Shown here piece by piece: positions 1 to 7,390 of a DNA stretch of 64,000 bases. Below the pieces are notes generated by a model, which searched no databases, was not told the DNA's origin, and saw only the letters and a program-made list of their open reading frames with translations. This DNA comes from Lachnospiraceae bacterium NK3A20. Lineage in GTDB: Bacteria; Bacillota; Clostridia; Lachnospirales; Lachnospiraceae. A program made the translations under genes and the position numbers. Each line of letters begins with the position of its first letter. Within the stretch, counting starts at the first letter, position 1. The DNA lies in the NCBI GenBank assembly GCA_900107575.1, contig FNQX01000006.1:1-64000 (forward strand), in the 5' to 3' direction.

Positions 1-183
1 ATGGTCGGGCATCAGATGACCTTCTATGATCTCTACTCCTTTATAAGAACAAAGATCGTGCAGTATTTCCGCCAAATCCTTCTTATATTGATTGTAGATT
101 ATTTTCCGTCTATACTTCGGAGTGAAGACGATGTGGTATTTGCATAACCACCTGGTATGTGCAGAACTATTAGCCTTCGGCAT
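1..183 (-). CDS. tnpA: IS200/IS605-family Y1 transposase TnpA (cut by window edge)
   Basis: Only the first 61 codons are present; the rest lies left of the window. The N-terminal segment reads MPKANSSAHTRWLCKYHIVF, followed by TPKYRR and, at the window edge, GHLMPDH. That is the standard start of IS200-type single-strand DNA transposases, and HLMPDH leads into the HUH metal-binding motif. The start at 183 is preceded by GGAAAGG. This Shine-Dalgarno sequence lies inside a long inverted repeat (185-244), as in IS200, where a hairpin is known to block translation. Whether the copy is intact or linked to a tnpB gene cannot be told from here. Confidence 0.9.
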   Translation of the reverse strand, partial: MPKANSSAHTRWLCKYHIVFTPKYRRKIIYNQYKKDLAEILHDLCSYKGVEIIEGHLMPDH

Positions 184-184
184 A

Positions 185-244
185 AAATCACCTTTCCTTT
201 CTTAATAGTGGCTTGAGCACCTCTATTATATGGAAAGGTGATTT
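185..244 (-). repeat. Inverted repeat covering the tnpA ribosome binding site
   Basis: AAATCACCTTTCC (185-197) is matched by its reverse complement at 232-244. Inside it, TAATAG and CTATTA (about 201-229) can extend the pairing. The tnpA Shine-Dalgarno sequence is in the left arm, so folded mRNA would hide it. This agrees with the known IS200 translational and readthrough control. Confidence 0.75.
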
Positions 245-261
245 ATTTGTATAACTTTTTA

Positions 262-284
262 CTCTCACCCGCATAGCGGGTGGA
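262..284. mobile_element. Probable subterminal hairpin of the IS200 left end
   Basis: A short near-perfect palindrome (CACCCGC-ATA-GCGGGTG) lies between the tnpA leader and the T-box terminator. IS200/IS605 ends carry such subterminal hairpins as transposase recognition sites. The exact element boundary cannot be fixed; it must fall between this hairpin and the T-box terminator at 359. Confidence 0.5.
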
Positions 285-354
285 TTTATGCTTCGCAAGG
301 GTTCGTTTGCTTCGCAACCTCACCACAAGCTCAGCAGGCTTAAGCCAAAGTCAT

Positions 355-610
355 AAAAAGCGCCCTCGACAGAACTCTTACCTTCTGTCAAGGGCGCTGG
401 ATCACTCTCCATCGCGGTGCCACCTTGATTCGCAGGGAATGAACCCCTGCGCACTCTGCGGAATACCAACATATTCCTCACGCGTTACGTGCGTGTGACG
501 TCACGGAATACTCACCTTGCGGTTTTCCCCATGCCCTCAGCGGTCCATTTGCGTGACGGTGTTCTGCCGGATTCCCATCATCACCGGCTCTCTGTAAGAT
601 CCTCTTCACA
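355..610 (-). promoter_or_regulatory. T-box riboswitch leader, probably tRNA-Trp responsive
   Basis: Reading leftward, the leader has a stem I region with CAGAGAGC (about 590), a specifier region, and the T-box core AGGTGGCACCGCGA (412-425). It ends in a terminator at 359-398. The candidate specifier codon is UGG (545-547) followed by ACC, which would mean tryptophan; this is a by-eye placement. T-boxes sense uncharged tRNA and control synthetase, biosynthesis or transport genes. No such gene follows: the leader runs straight into an IS200-type element. Confidence 0.85.
359..398 (-). terminator. T-box intrinsic terminator
   Basis: AGCGCCCTTGACAGAA pairs with TTCTGTCGAGGGCGCT, followed by TTTTT reading leftward. 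Its 5' arm lies 13 nt beyond the T-box core, the normal place for the terminator that competes with the antiterminator. Confidence 0.85.
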
Positions 611-709
611 CGTTATATCCGCTTCAACGGTTTAAAGCGATATCAATTTGTTGCACTAATGTTACTGCAGGCCTGCAGGTTTTGCAAGCTGTTTTTCCGC
701 CTGTAATTG

Positions 710-1147
710 TCAGAACAGGATCGGCATGCGGAAGCCGCCGTCATCCTTTCCTCCGGGATTGTTCTCTCCCGTGGAATCAGCTTCCTTCCGAGGAGTGCCC
801 TCCCTGGTAGCCTCATCCGCGCAGCCGGGGTTCTCGAGGTACAAAAGCTCCCCGGAGAGGAAGGCTTCGACCGCCTGATCGCATGCGCCGGTGACGCCGC
901 CGTAGTAGCTGATCCCGCGGGAAGCCAGATTCTCCTGCATTCCCTGTCCGATGCCGCCGCAGAGGACCGTGTCAACGCCCTGATCCGCGAGCCACTGCGC
1001 CAGCATGCCGTGCGTCTTGCCATCGGTCTCAACTACTCTGCTCGCTGTGATCTGTCCCTTCTCATCCACCTCGTAAATCTTGAATTCCGTACTCCTTCCG
1101 AAGTGCTGGAAAACATATCCGCTGTAATAAGGAACTGCGATTCTCAT
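710..1147 (-). CDS. NifX/NifB-type (dinitrogenase iron-molybdenum cofactor domain) protein
   Basis: This is a 145-residue protein. The first about 100 residues match the small NifX/NifB C-terminal-type domain: MRIAVPYYSG, then FQHFGRSTEFKIYEV, and VDTVLCGGIGQGM. The last about 35 residues are polar and low in complexity. Family members bind Fe-S or Fe-Mo cofactor precursors in nitrogen fixers, but many anaerobes carry them without nif genes and their role there is unknown. No nif gene is visible. The ATG at 1147 has GAGAGG nine bases upstream; an ATG at 1156 has no room for a ribosome binding site. It overlaps the end of the upstream hydrolase gene, so the two are probably co-transcribed. Confidence 0.75.
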   Translation of the reverse strand: MRIAVPYYSGYVFQHFGRSTEFKIYEVDEKGQITASRVVETDGKTHGMLAQWLADQGVDTVLCGGIGQGMQENLASRGISYYGGVTGACDQAVEAFLSGELLYLENPGCADEATREGTPRKEADSTGENNPGGKDDGGFRMPILF

Positions 1148-1148
1148 A

Positions 1149-2012
1149 TCATTCATCCTCTCTGCCTGCCGGGTACACGTACTCCAGAATATCTTCTGCT
1201 GTCTGCGCCTGCTGTTCCTGCCTCGGGATCGTGGCTTCCCCGTCGCCCTGTTGTCTGCCGTAGTCCGCGAACTGCGCGTGGTTGCCGCCCTCAATGACGA
1301 TCGTCTTATGATCCTCCGGCAGGTACTGCTGCCCGCTCTCTACCTTGTCGACCTGCAAGACCCCGTCGCTGTCTCCATAGATCGTGAGCACGCGGAAATC
1401 ATCCCGCGTAAGGTCTCTTGTGGGGTAAGCCGCGAGGAAGATCACACCCTTCAAGCTCTCATCCTGCAGGTTCGCCCCCGCCCAGTCGCCTGCCATGGCG
1501 CCGCCGAGCGAATGTCCTCCCACGTACCAGCCCTCGTACCGGTCCATGAACTCTTCCGAATTCATGACGTAGGCCGCCGCTTCCCTTCCCGTGAAGGCGA
1601 GGTTTAACGGCATCTTGATGAGAAAACAATCCAGGCCCTCCTCCGCGATCTGACCAAGGAGGGGAGCATAGGCAGTATACTCCACTTTGGCGCCCGGATA
1701 GAACACGAGCGCATCCCGATCTCCCGGCCCGTCGAAATACAGCCCCTCTGCCTCGGTAATGCCGTGCTCTGCAAGGCTTGACACCTCCACGTCCTCCGGA
1801 AGAGCTGCCCCGTTCTCGAGGTATCCAAAGGCAGCAGGATCCGCGTGATAGTAATCCCTGACATAGCCGATGCCAAGGAAGATCACCGTGACGATCACGA
1901 GGAGGAGGATCGACAGGAGCAGGATGAGCCACTTTGGCGGATGGCGCCTGTTATTGACTCCCCGTCCATTGTTCATTTGAAATGTTCCGTAACTTTTCTT
2001 TCTGTCTATCAT
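1149..2012 (-). CDS. Membrane-anchored alpha/beta hydrolase
   Basis: This 287-residue protein has an N-terminal hydrophobic anchor (about residues 28-49). A predicted extracytoplasmic alpha/beta-hydrolase domain follows. The nucleophile elbow is GGHSLGG with Ser as nucleophile. The acid and base are likely the Asp in IYGDSDG and the His in GGNHAQF, typical of the PF12695-like hydrolase group. The substrate cannot be told. A second ATG at residue 12 is possible; neither start has a strong ribosome binding site. The gene ends within the start region of the NifX-like gene. Confidence 0.75.
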   Translation of the reverse strand: MIDRKKSYGTFQMNNGRGVNNRRHPPKWLILLLSILLLVIVTVIFLGIGYVRDYYHADPAAFGYLENGAALPEDVEVSSLAEHGITEAEGLYFDGPGDRDALVFYPGAKVEYTAYAPLLGQIAEEGLDCFLIKMPLNLAFTGREAAAYVMNSEEFMDRYEGWYVGGHSLGGAMAGDWAGANLQDESLKGVIFLAAYPTRDLTRDDFRVLTIYGDSDGVLQVDKVESGQQYLPEDHKTIVIEGGNHAQFADYGRQQGDGEATIPRQEQQAQTAEDILEYVYPAGREDE

Positions 2013-2117
2013 ATCAACTTATTCCCGGTGCTGCATATTTCACATCACCGATGACCACTTGGAAGGGCTGCCCCAGAGCCACTTCCAAAGTAATACGTTT
2101 CGCGGCACCCGCAAAGC

Positions 2118-3002
2118 TTAGAATACGATCCCCAGCGCCTCGATGAGAAGTCCCCAGAAAACGCCGATGGCGTACAGGATCAGGGTGATCTTCACGTTCT
2201 CACTCTCATGCCGCTCGTTCGTACGGAACAGTACAAGGAGACCGACGCCCGCGCCGACGAGAAGCCCTGCCATCATCTGACCCGCACCCAGGATGCCGTC
2301 CAGGTAGAGCTGCGTGATCATGATGGAAGCCGCACAGTTCGGAATGAGACCGATGAGCGCCGAGAGGAGAACGCCGACAATCGGTCGGTTGGTGAGAAGC
2401 CCCGCGATCGCGTCGTGCCCGAAGCCCTCGACGAGCACCGTCAGCACCAGGGTGATCAGGAAAACAAAAACCGTGATGTGCAGCGTGTGAACGAGTGCGG
2501 AGCGGAAGATACCGCCCTCTTCCCCGCCTTCACCGCAGCCGCAGTGCTCATCTTCGCACAGATCCTGAATTCGCTTCTCCGTCTTGTATCTGTACTTCGT
2601 AAAGCGCAGGAAGAAATCCAGGGCAAGGCCCGACGCGACGCCGATCACCGCCTTGGAGAGCAGGATCTTCAGCATCGTCGGGATCGCCACCTGTTCGGAA
2701 ATGAAGATCGGGAGCATCTCATCCGAAGTGGACAGGAATACGGCGAGGAGCGTTCCGACGGAGATGACGCCGCCCGCGTACAGGCTCGAAGCGGAAGCCG
2801 AGAAGCCGCACTGCGGCACGATGCCGACAATACCACCGAAGATGGGACCGAAGCGCCCGACCCTCCCCAGCATCTGTTCGGATTTCTCTTCTGTTTTCCT
2901 CTCCAGCCACTCCATGACAAGGTAAGTCACGAACAGGAACGGGATGAGTTTCACCGTGTCAATCACCGCATCCAGGAGTGCGTCCAATAACATTTCAGCC
3001 AT
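2118..3002 (-). CDS. Putative heavy-metal/manganese exporter-like permease (ArsP_2 family)
   Basis: This is a 294-residue polytopic membrane protein with two similar halves. Each half carries a proline-cysteine signature, IVPQCGFSAS and LIPNCAASIM, as in the PF11449-type permeases annotated as putative manganese transporter or heavy-metal exporter. The middle loop holds DEHCGCGEGG, a Cys/His/acidic stretch that could bind metal. It sits 16 bp behind a Fur-family regulator, so metal-controlled expression is likely. The ribosome binding site AGAAAGG precedes the ATG. The actual metal is unknown. Confidence 0.75.
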   Translation of the reverse strand: MAEMLLDALLDAVIDTVKLIPFLFVTYLVMEWLERKTEEKSEQMLGRVGRFGPIFGGIVGIVPQCGFSASASSLYAGGVISVGTLLAVFLSTSDEMLPIFISEQVAIPTMLKILLSKAVIGVASGLALDFFLRFTKYRYKTEKRIQDLCEDEHCGCGEGGEEGGIFRSALVHTLHITVFVFLITLVLTVLVEGFGHDAIAGLLTNRPIVGVLLSALIGLIPNCAASIMITQLYLDGILGAGQMMAGLLVGAGVGLLVLFRTNERHESENVKITLILYAIGVFWGLLIEALGIVF

Positions 3003-3018
3003 ATCAGTCTACCTTTCT

Positions 3019-3456
3019 TTATGTCGCAGGGCGCATCTTCAGACGCTCCGTCGCCGCTCTGCATTCCCTGCAGAGACCTACCAGCATGGATTCGCCGCAG
3101 TCAATGGAAAAGCCATGTTCCTTCATCAGATGGTGAGAGATCTCATCCATGAACTCGCAGTTCAGGTGAATCACTTTGCCGCACTTGGCGCAGTACAGGT
3201 GCAGGTGCTCCGTGCAGCCCATACCCGGCTGCAGGAAGCGGTAGTACATCTCCTCTTCCTCCGGAAGCTTCTGCCCCTGCAGGAACTCATCGTCACACAG
3301 CCGCTCAAGGTTCCGATACACCGTGGCGAGATTGATCTTCATCCCGCTCTCTGACATCCTGCCAAAAACCTCCTGCGCCGAGTAGCGCCTGTCCGGATTG
3401 TCCCGGAAGAACGCCTGCATCCAGGCCTTATACTTCGATTTATATTCCCTCGTCAT
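3019..3456 (-). CDS. Fur-family metal-responsive repressor (Zur/PerR-like)
   Basis: This 145-residue protein has a winged-helix domain with recognition helix INLATVYRNLERL. A Fur dimerisation domain follows, with EHLHLYCAKCGKVIHL. A CxxC pair (CAKC) and a second one (CREC) near the C terminus form the usual structural zinc site. The first gene of a two-gene unit with the ArsP_2-like permease, it lies behind two palindromic sites that may be its own operators. Which metal or stress signal it senses (Zn, Mn/Fe or peroxide) cannot be decided from the sequence. Confidence 0.85.
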   Translation of the reverse strand: MTREYKSKYKAWMQAFFRDNPDRRYSAQEVFGRMSESGMKINLATVYRNLERLCDDEFLQGQKLPEEEEMYYRFLQPGMGCTEHLHLYCAKCGKVIHLNCEFMDEISHHLMKEHGFSIDCGESMLVGLCRECRAATERLKMRPAT

Positions 3457-3508
3457 ACCGGGTCCTTACCGTGTTCTGCTGCAAATATTCAGCACTCATC
3501 TCAAAGAT

Positions 3509-3525
3509 TTGCGATTCATTCGCAA
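3509..3525. promoter_or_regulatory. Candidate Fur-family operator 1
   Basis: TTGCGA-N5-TCGCAA palindrome, 53 bp upstream of the fur-like start codon. A near-identical copy lies 67 bp further upstream. The spacing and position suit autoregulation; this is inferred. Confidence 0.5.
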
Positions 3526-3575
3526 TTAGCGCACAACGGTCATTATACATAGGTCCTGCCAGAGGTCAATAGGAA

Positions 3576-3592
3576 TTGCAAATTATTCGCAA
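3576..3592. promoter_or_regulatory. Candidate Fur-family operator 2
   Basis: TTGCAA-N5-TCGCAA palindrome, differing from operator 1 by one arm base and in the spacer. The stretch 3457-3823 otherwise holds only these sites, a terminator and a G+C-rich hairpin (3771-3800); no gene is supported there. Confidence 0.5.
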
Positions 3593-3627
3593 ATTGTCAA
3601 ATCGATCTATTCTCCAGTCTATCGCGC

Positions 3628-3678
3628 AAAAAATATCCCGGGCCACCTCCCGCTCTATGGCGGAGCCGGTGGCCCGGG
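3628..3678 (-). terminator. Terminator of the rhamnoside/glucoside operon
   Basis: CCCGGGCCACC (3637-3647) pairs with GGTGGCCCGGG (3668-3678). Reading leftward the stem is followed by ATA and then T6. It lies 146 bp past the last gene of the leftward operon that starts at 11504. Confidence 0.75.
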
Positions 3679-3823
3679 ACTGATCTGTCTGCTGAATATC
3701 TACTTTGGTACGCCAAGATAAGCAAGAGCTTCGGGCTGTACTAAACAGATACTCTATATATTTACTTCGTACCGCCCGGAGCAAACGCTGCTCCGGGCGT
3801 ATGGCACAGCAGTATTACTTGCA

Positions 3824-4231
3824 TTACTTGCGGATATCCGCGAATCCGTTGATCATGCCCACAACGGCCGAAAGGAACAGCGCCGCGATCGCCGCGATGC
3901 CGGAGCCAAGGTCCGCCATGTTCTGCGCGTTGTTGGTGAAGGTCATGATGGATGCGATGCCGTTAATCCTGCTGTTGAGGAGGACGACTGCCGCCGCCAT
4001 AAGGCAGGCCGGCGCGATGATGGGGAGTACGTCGGCGATCCGGTTCCTGCCGCCTGCGAGGAACCAGCAGACAAGTGCCAGGATGCTGACGACAGTGAGC
4101 CCTACGATCAGTGGATCAATGCCAAGGTTTGCGAAGAATGCCGTTCTGGCATTCACGAAATATGCGATGAGTCCTGCGACTGCAAGGAGCAGGGTGAGGC
4201 AGGTTGTTACCACTCCAGATTTATTCTTCAT
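3824..4231 (-). CDS. Small polytopic membrane protein of unknown function
   Basis: This is a 135-residue hydrophobic protein with about four predicted membrane segments. No catalytic motif is seen. It starts 19 bp after the GH3 gene and ends the operon. The GH3 enzyme has its own terminal membrane segments, so this protein may help to place or hold it at the membrane, but that is only suggested by position. Confidence 0.6.
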   Translation of the reverse strand: MKNKSGVVTTCLTLLLAVAGLIAYFVNARTAFFANLGIDPLIVGLTVVSILALVCWFLAGGRNRIADVLPIIAPACLMAAAVVLLNSRINGIASIMTFTNNAQNMADLGSGIAAIAALFLSAVVGMINGFADIRK

Positions 4232-4250
4232 AGCTGTTCGCTCCTTTTCC

Positions 4251-7200
4251 TTACGCGTTATCCTGCTTCCTGCCGGACCGGAACATCATGCAAAGGCCGA
4301 CAAGTGCGAGAAGTCCGAAGACAACCTCCATACCGGTGACCAGATTGTCATACCAGGTTCTGACCGCCTCCAGGTGAGAGGATGCGACAATTCCATCCAT
4401 GGCATTGGAGTTCGCGATTGCGTAGAACTGCTGTTTCATATCATCCTTGAGGGACTCTTGAAGGCCGGCATCTTTCGCGACGGCATCCTTGGTCCAGTAG
4501 GTGTAATATGCGCTCACCGCCTCGATGGTGTTGTCGCCGGTGTTGCACATCATGGTGACGCCGTTCTGCACGGCTTCCTTTAAGTGCGTGTAGACAGGAT
4601 CCATGATGAAGTCCTCGGAGATCAGTCCGTAGAAACCCCACTCCTTGTGAAGAATGTTCACGAGAAGTCCTTTGTGTGCGTTGGAAGCGGTGACGCCGAC
4701 GCGGTTGAATGCCGTCATGACGCCAAGCGCCTTCCCGTCCTCGATGGTAGCCTGCGTCGCGCGCAGCTCATTCTCGCGGGCCTGCTGCTCCGTCATGAAT
4801 ACGGATACGCCGGTACGGTTCACTTCCGTGTCGTTGAAGGCAAGGTGTTTCGACGCCGCAATGACGCCGTACTGCTGGGCTCCCTTAACGGTCTCAGCAC
4901 CCTGGAAGGAAGAGAGTACCGGATCCTCGGAATAATACTCGTGGTTACGCGCATTGTACGGGAGTCTGTGGATGTTTGTGCCGATGCCCCACCAGATGGT
5001 CAGATTGGACCACAGGGAATAGTTGCCCATCACCTGTCCGTACTCGTGCGCCAGATCCTTGTTGAAGGTCTGTGCGATGACCGTCTCATTGGTCATAACG
5101 CCTGCCTTGTAGCCTGCGTTTTTATCATCCGCGCTGATAGCGCAGGGATCGCCGGAGGCAGTGTCGGTGTTGGCGTACTGACTAAGCGGATAGCTGTAGA
5201 TACCGTTCGGTCCATCATTCTGGATGGTCTCGGGAGAAGAGATGCTCTCCACAGGCTTCGTGGACGTGCCGCCGAAACCGGTCCGGATCATCGCTTCGTC
5301 GAGCGTCATCTCGTCGATCAGCGCATCCCAGTTCGCATCGTCCCTGTCGGTAACACCCTTTAAGTTTGCAAGGGTCAGGCCGTTGTCCGCGCCCCAGGTG
5401 ATGGTGGAAGGATCTCCGTTCGCTCCGATCTCATAGATATCGTTGTCGAGGTTCTCCAGCATCTCATCCGTTGCCGTCAGATTCTCATACGTCTTCGGGA
5501 ACGTGCCTTCCCAGTCGTTTCTCGTAAGATAGGTGACCGTGTCGGGCATCCAGTAGTTGAGGTCCATATCCGCGAGCTGATTCTCTACCGCGGTGCCGTT
5601 CTTCGTATTCGCGAAGGTCGTGTTGTCGAGGTCGGAGAGATTCCAGGATTTTACCTGGTCCGCGTTGCCTTCGACGTCCGCTCCCTGCGCCGCGAGGACG
5701 TTGTTCACAGCCTCGTGTGCGCCGTTGCCGACGGTGAAATAGTAGTCACCCTCATCGAGGATGTAGGTGCCCTTCGTACCAGTTGCGTTGTCCTCTTCGG
5801 AATCCCAGGAAGCCATGTAGTCCATGTCCGCTTCGATCGTAACTGTCTCCGATGCTCCGGGGTCCAGTACGGAGGTCTTGCCATAGTCGAGCAGCTGGAT
5901 CGCGGATTTCTCCACGCCATGCTCTCTGTCATGATCGGTGTAGGGAAGGGAGACGTAGAGCTGCACCGCATCCTTGCCCGCGACATCGCCGGTATTCTTC
6001 ACCGTCACCTTCGCCGTTACCTTGCGGCCCTCGCGGTCGACATCCAGAGAATCCAGCGTCTGCTCAAAGGTCGTGTAGGAAAGGCCATAGCCGAAAGTGT
6101 AGGTCACCTCGTTGTCATAGTTCCACGCACCGCCCGTGGAGCTAACCTCCGCGTCCGCGTTGCCCTGTCCGAGAACCGTGTCCGCGTATCTGGTCTCATA
6201 GTATTTGTAGCCGTTGTAGATGCCCTCTGCCTCGACCAGCGCGTCATTGATGGAGAGCTCATCATTCGCGTTCGCCCAGCGAAGATCGCCGTAGTTCTGC
6301 GCCGCAGGGGAAAGGCTCGCCTTCACCGCGTAGGTATCCGTAAGGTGCCCGGACGGGTTCGCCGCACCGGAGAGCAGATCCGCAACGCCTAAGAAACCGT
6401 AGCCACCGGGCAGGCCGATCTGGAGAATCGCATCCACGCCCTCATTGTCCTCGATCTCCTGCACTTCCATCGCGCTCGCGTTATTGAGGAGGACAACCAG
6501 CTTGCCGCCGTTCTCATCCGCAAGGGAAGCCGCGGTACTGATCAGATCCCGCTCATCGTCCGAGAGTCCCAGGGGATCCGTCTGATGGAGATCCTGCGAG
6601 GGATCCACCCCGGCTTCTCCCGGCGTGTAGTTCGCATTCTCCGACGCACTTCTCGCAATGGTGACGATGATCGTATTGTAATCCTTCGTGCTGTCCTTCC
6701 AGCCCTTGTCCGCGCCATCCAGCGCAGCCTGCGAAGGCTCCTTGCTCGTGAAGACACCGCCGATCTTCGGCGCCGTGATGTGCGTATAGGTCGTCGTACC
6801 GCCCCAGGTCTCCACTTCTGTCGAGAAGGTGCTCTCTAAAGACTGGTAGATCTTCTGCATATCGGGATTGATCTTGTAGCCCTTCGCCGTCAGCGCCCCG
6901 ACAAGATCCACGGTATCCGCATCGGTCCCTTCGTTCGGTGTGAGGGAGGAGCCCATGTCGCCGCCCTGGATCGGGTAGTAGCTGGAGAAGCCAAGGAGTG
7001 TGACCTTCTTAGTTTCATCTGCGGAGAGCGGCAGCGCGCCGTCGTTTTTGAGCAGAACCGCACCCTCCTCTTCCATTCTCTCGCCGAGATCCTGGATCGA
7101 CTGTACCAGCTCCGTGGTGGTCTTGTAATCCGACTGATAGGTATACATGTCGGAAGTGTCCACCTCGCCGTCCGTAACCACCCTGGTGCTGCTCGTTCCC

Positions 7201-7316
7201 AGGAACTTGTCGATATCGGTTCTGTGGTCATTCACGACCGCCTGCGCCGATACGGACAGCGCGAGGAACGTAGCACCCACAGCGGATACCCCTCGCCATA
7301 CTGCTCTCTTGCTCAT
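4251..7316 (-). CDS. GH3 beta-glucosidase with reversed domain order and membrane segments at both ends
   Basis: This is a 1021-residue enzyme. In order it has a hydrophobic N-terminal segment (about residues 8-26) and then the domain usually found C-terminal in GH3 (EEEGAVLLKNDGALPL at about 60). A fibronectin-like domain (about 420-540) and the TIM-barrel domain (about 670-960) come next, then a C-terminal membrane helix with basic tail. The barrel holds KHLAFNDTE and the catalytic nucleophile Asp902 in GLISEDF. Reversed GH3 enzymes are known from Butyrivibrio and Ruminococcus. It is probably tethered to the outer face and removes terminal beta-glucosyl units. The ATG at 7316 is chosen because GGAGG lies six bases upstream; the longer reading from 7334 would start upstream of that site. 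Confidence 0.9.
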   Translation of the reverse strand: MSKRAVWRGVSAVGATFLALSVSAQAVVNDHRTDIDKFLGTSSTRVVTDGEVDTSDMYTYQSDYKTTTELVQSIQDLGERMEEEGAVLLKNDGALPLSADETKKVTLLGFSSYYPIQGGDMGSSLTPNEGTDADTVDLVGALTAKGYKINPDMQKIYQSLESTFSTEVETWGGTTTYTHITAPKIGGVFTSKEPSQAALDGADKGWKDSTKDYNTIIVTIARSASENANYTPGEAGVDPSQDLHQTDPLGLSDDERDLISTAASLADENGGKLVVLLNNASAMEVQEIEDNEGVDAILQIGLPGGYGFLGVADLLSGAANPSGHLTDTYAVKASLSPAAQNYGDLRWANANDELSINDALVEAEGIYNGYKYYETRYADTVLGQGNADAEVSSTGGAWNYDNEVTYTFGYGLSYTTFEQTLDSLDVDREGRKVTAKVTVKNTGDVAGKDAVQLYVSLPYTDHDREHGVEKSAIQLLDYGKTSVLDPGASETVTIEADMDYMASWDSEEDNATGTKGTYILDEGDYYFTVGNGAHEAVNNVLAAQGADVEGNADQVKSWNLSDLDNTTFANTKNGTAVENQLADMDLNYWMPDTVTYLTRNDWEGTFPKTYENLTATDEMLENLDNDIYEIGANGDPSTITWGADNGLTLANLKGVTDRDDANWDALIDEMTLDEAMIRTGFGGTSTKPVESISSPETIQNDGPNGIYSYPLSQYANTDTASGDPCAISADDKNAGYKAGVMTNETVIAQTFNKDLAHEYGQVMGNYSLWSNLTIWWGIGTNIHRLPYNARNHEYYSEDPVLSSFQGAETVKGAQQYGVIAASKHLAFNDTEVNRTGVSVFMTEQQARENELRATQATIEDGKALGVMTAFNRVGVTASNAHKGLLVNILHKEWGFYGLISEDFIMDPVYTHLKEAVQNGVTMMCNTGDNTIEAVSAYYTYWTKDAVAKDAGLQESLKDDMKQQFYAIANSNAMDGIVASSHLEAVRTWYDNLVTGMEVVFGLLALVGLCMMFRSGRKQDNA

Positions 7317-7390
7317 ACATAACCTCCAAATCATTCTGACTTCTTATATTGAAAAGCCAATCCTTCGGAAAATATCAGAAGGCCGGCCAT

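Noticed and set aside
280-498. Small plus-strand frame over the T-box leader
   Set aside because: It lies across the structured RNA and has no ribosome binding site or homology that I recognise.
665-678. Perfect palindrome CTGCAGGCCTGCAG after the NifX-like gene
   Set aside because: Short, no T-run on either strand and no other support for a terminator or operator.
3566-3784. Small minus-strand frame of 72 codons upstream of the Fur-type gene
   Set aside because: It runs through the terminator and operator sites and has no ribosome binding site.
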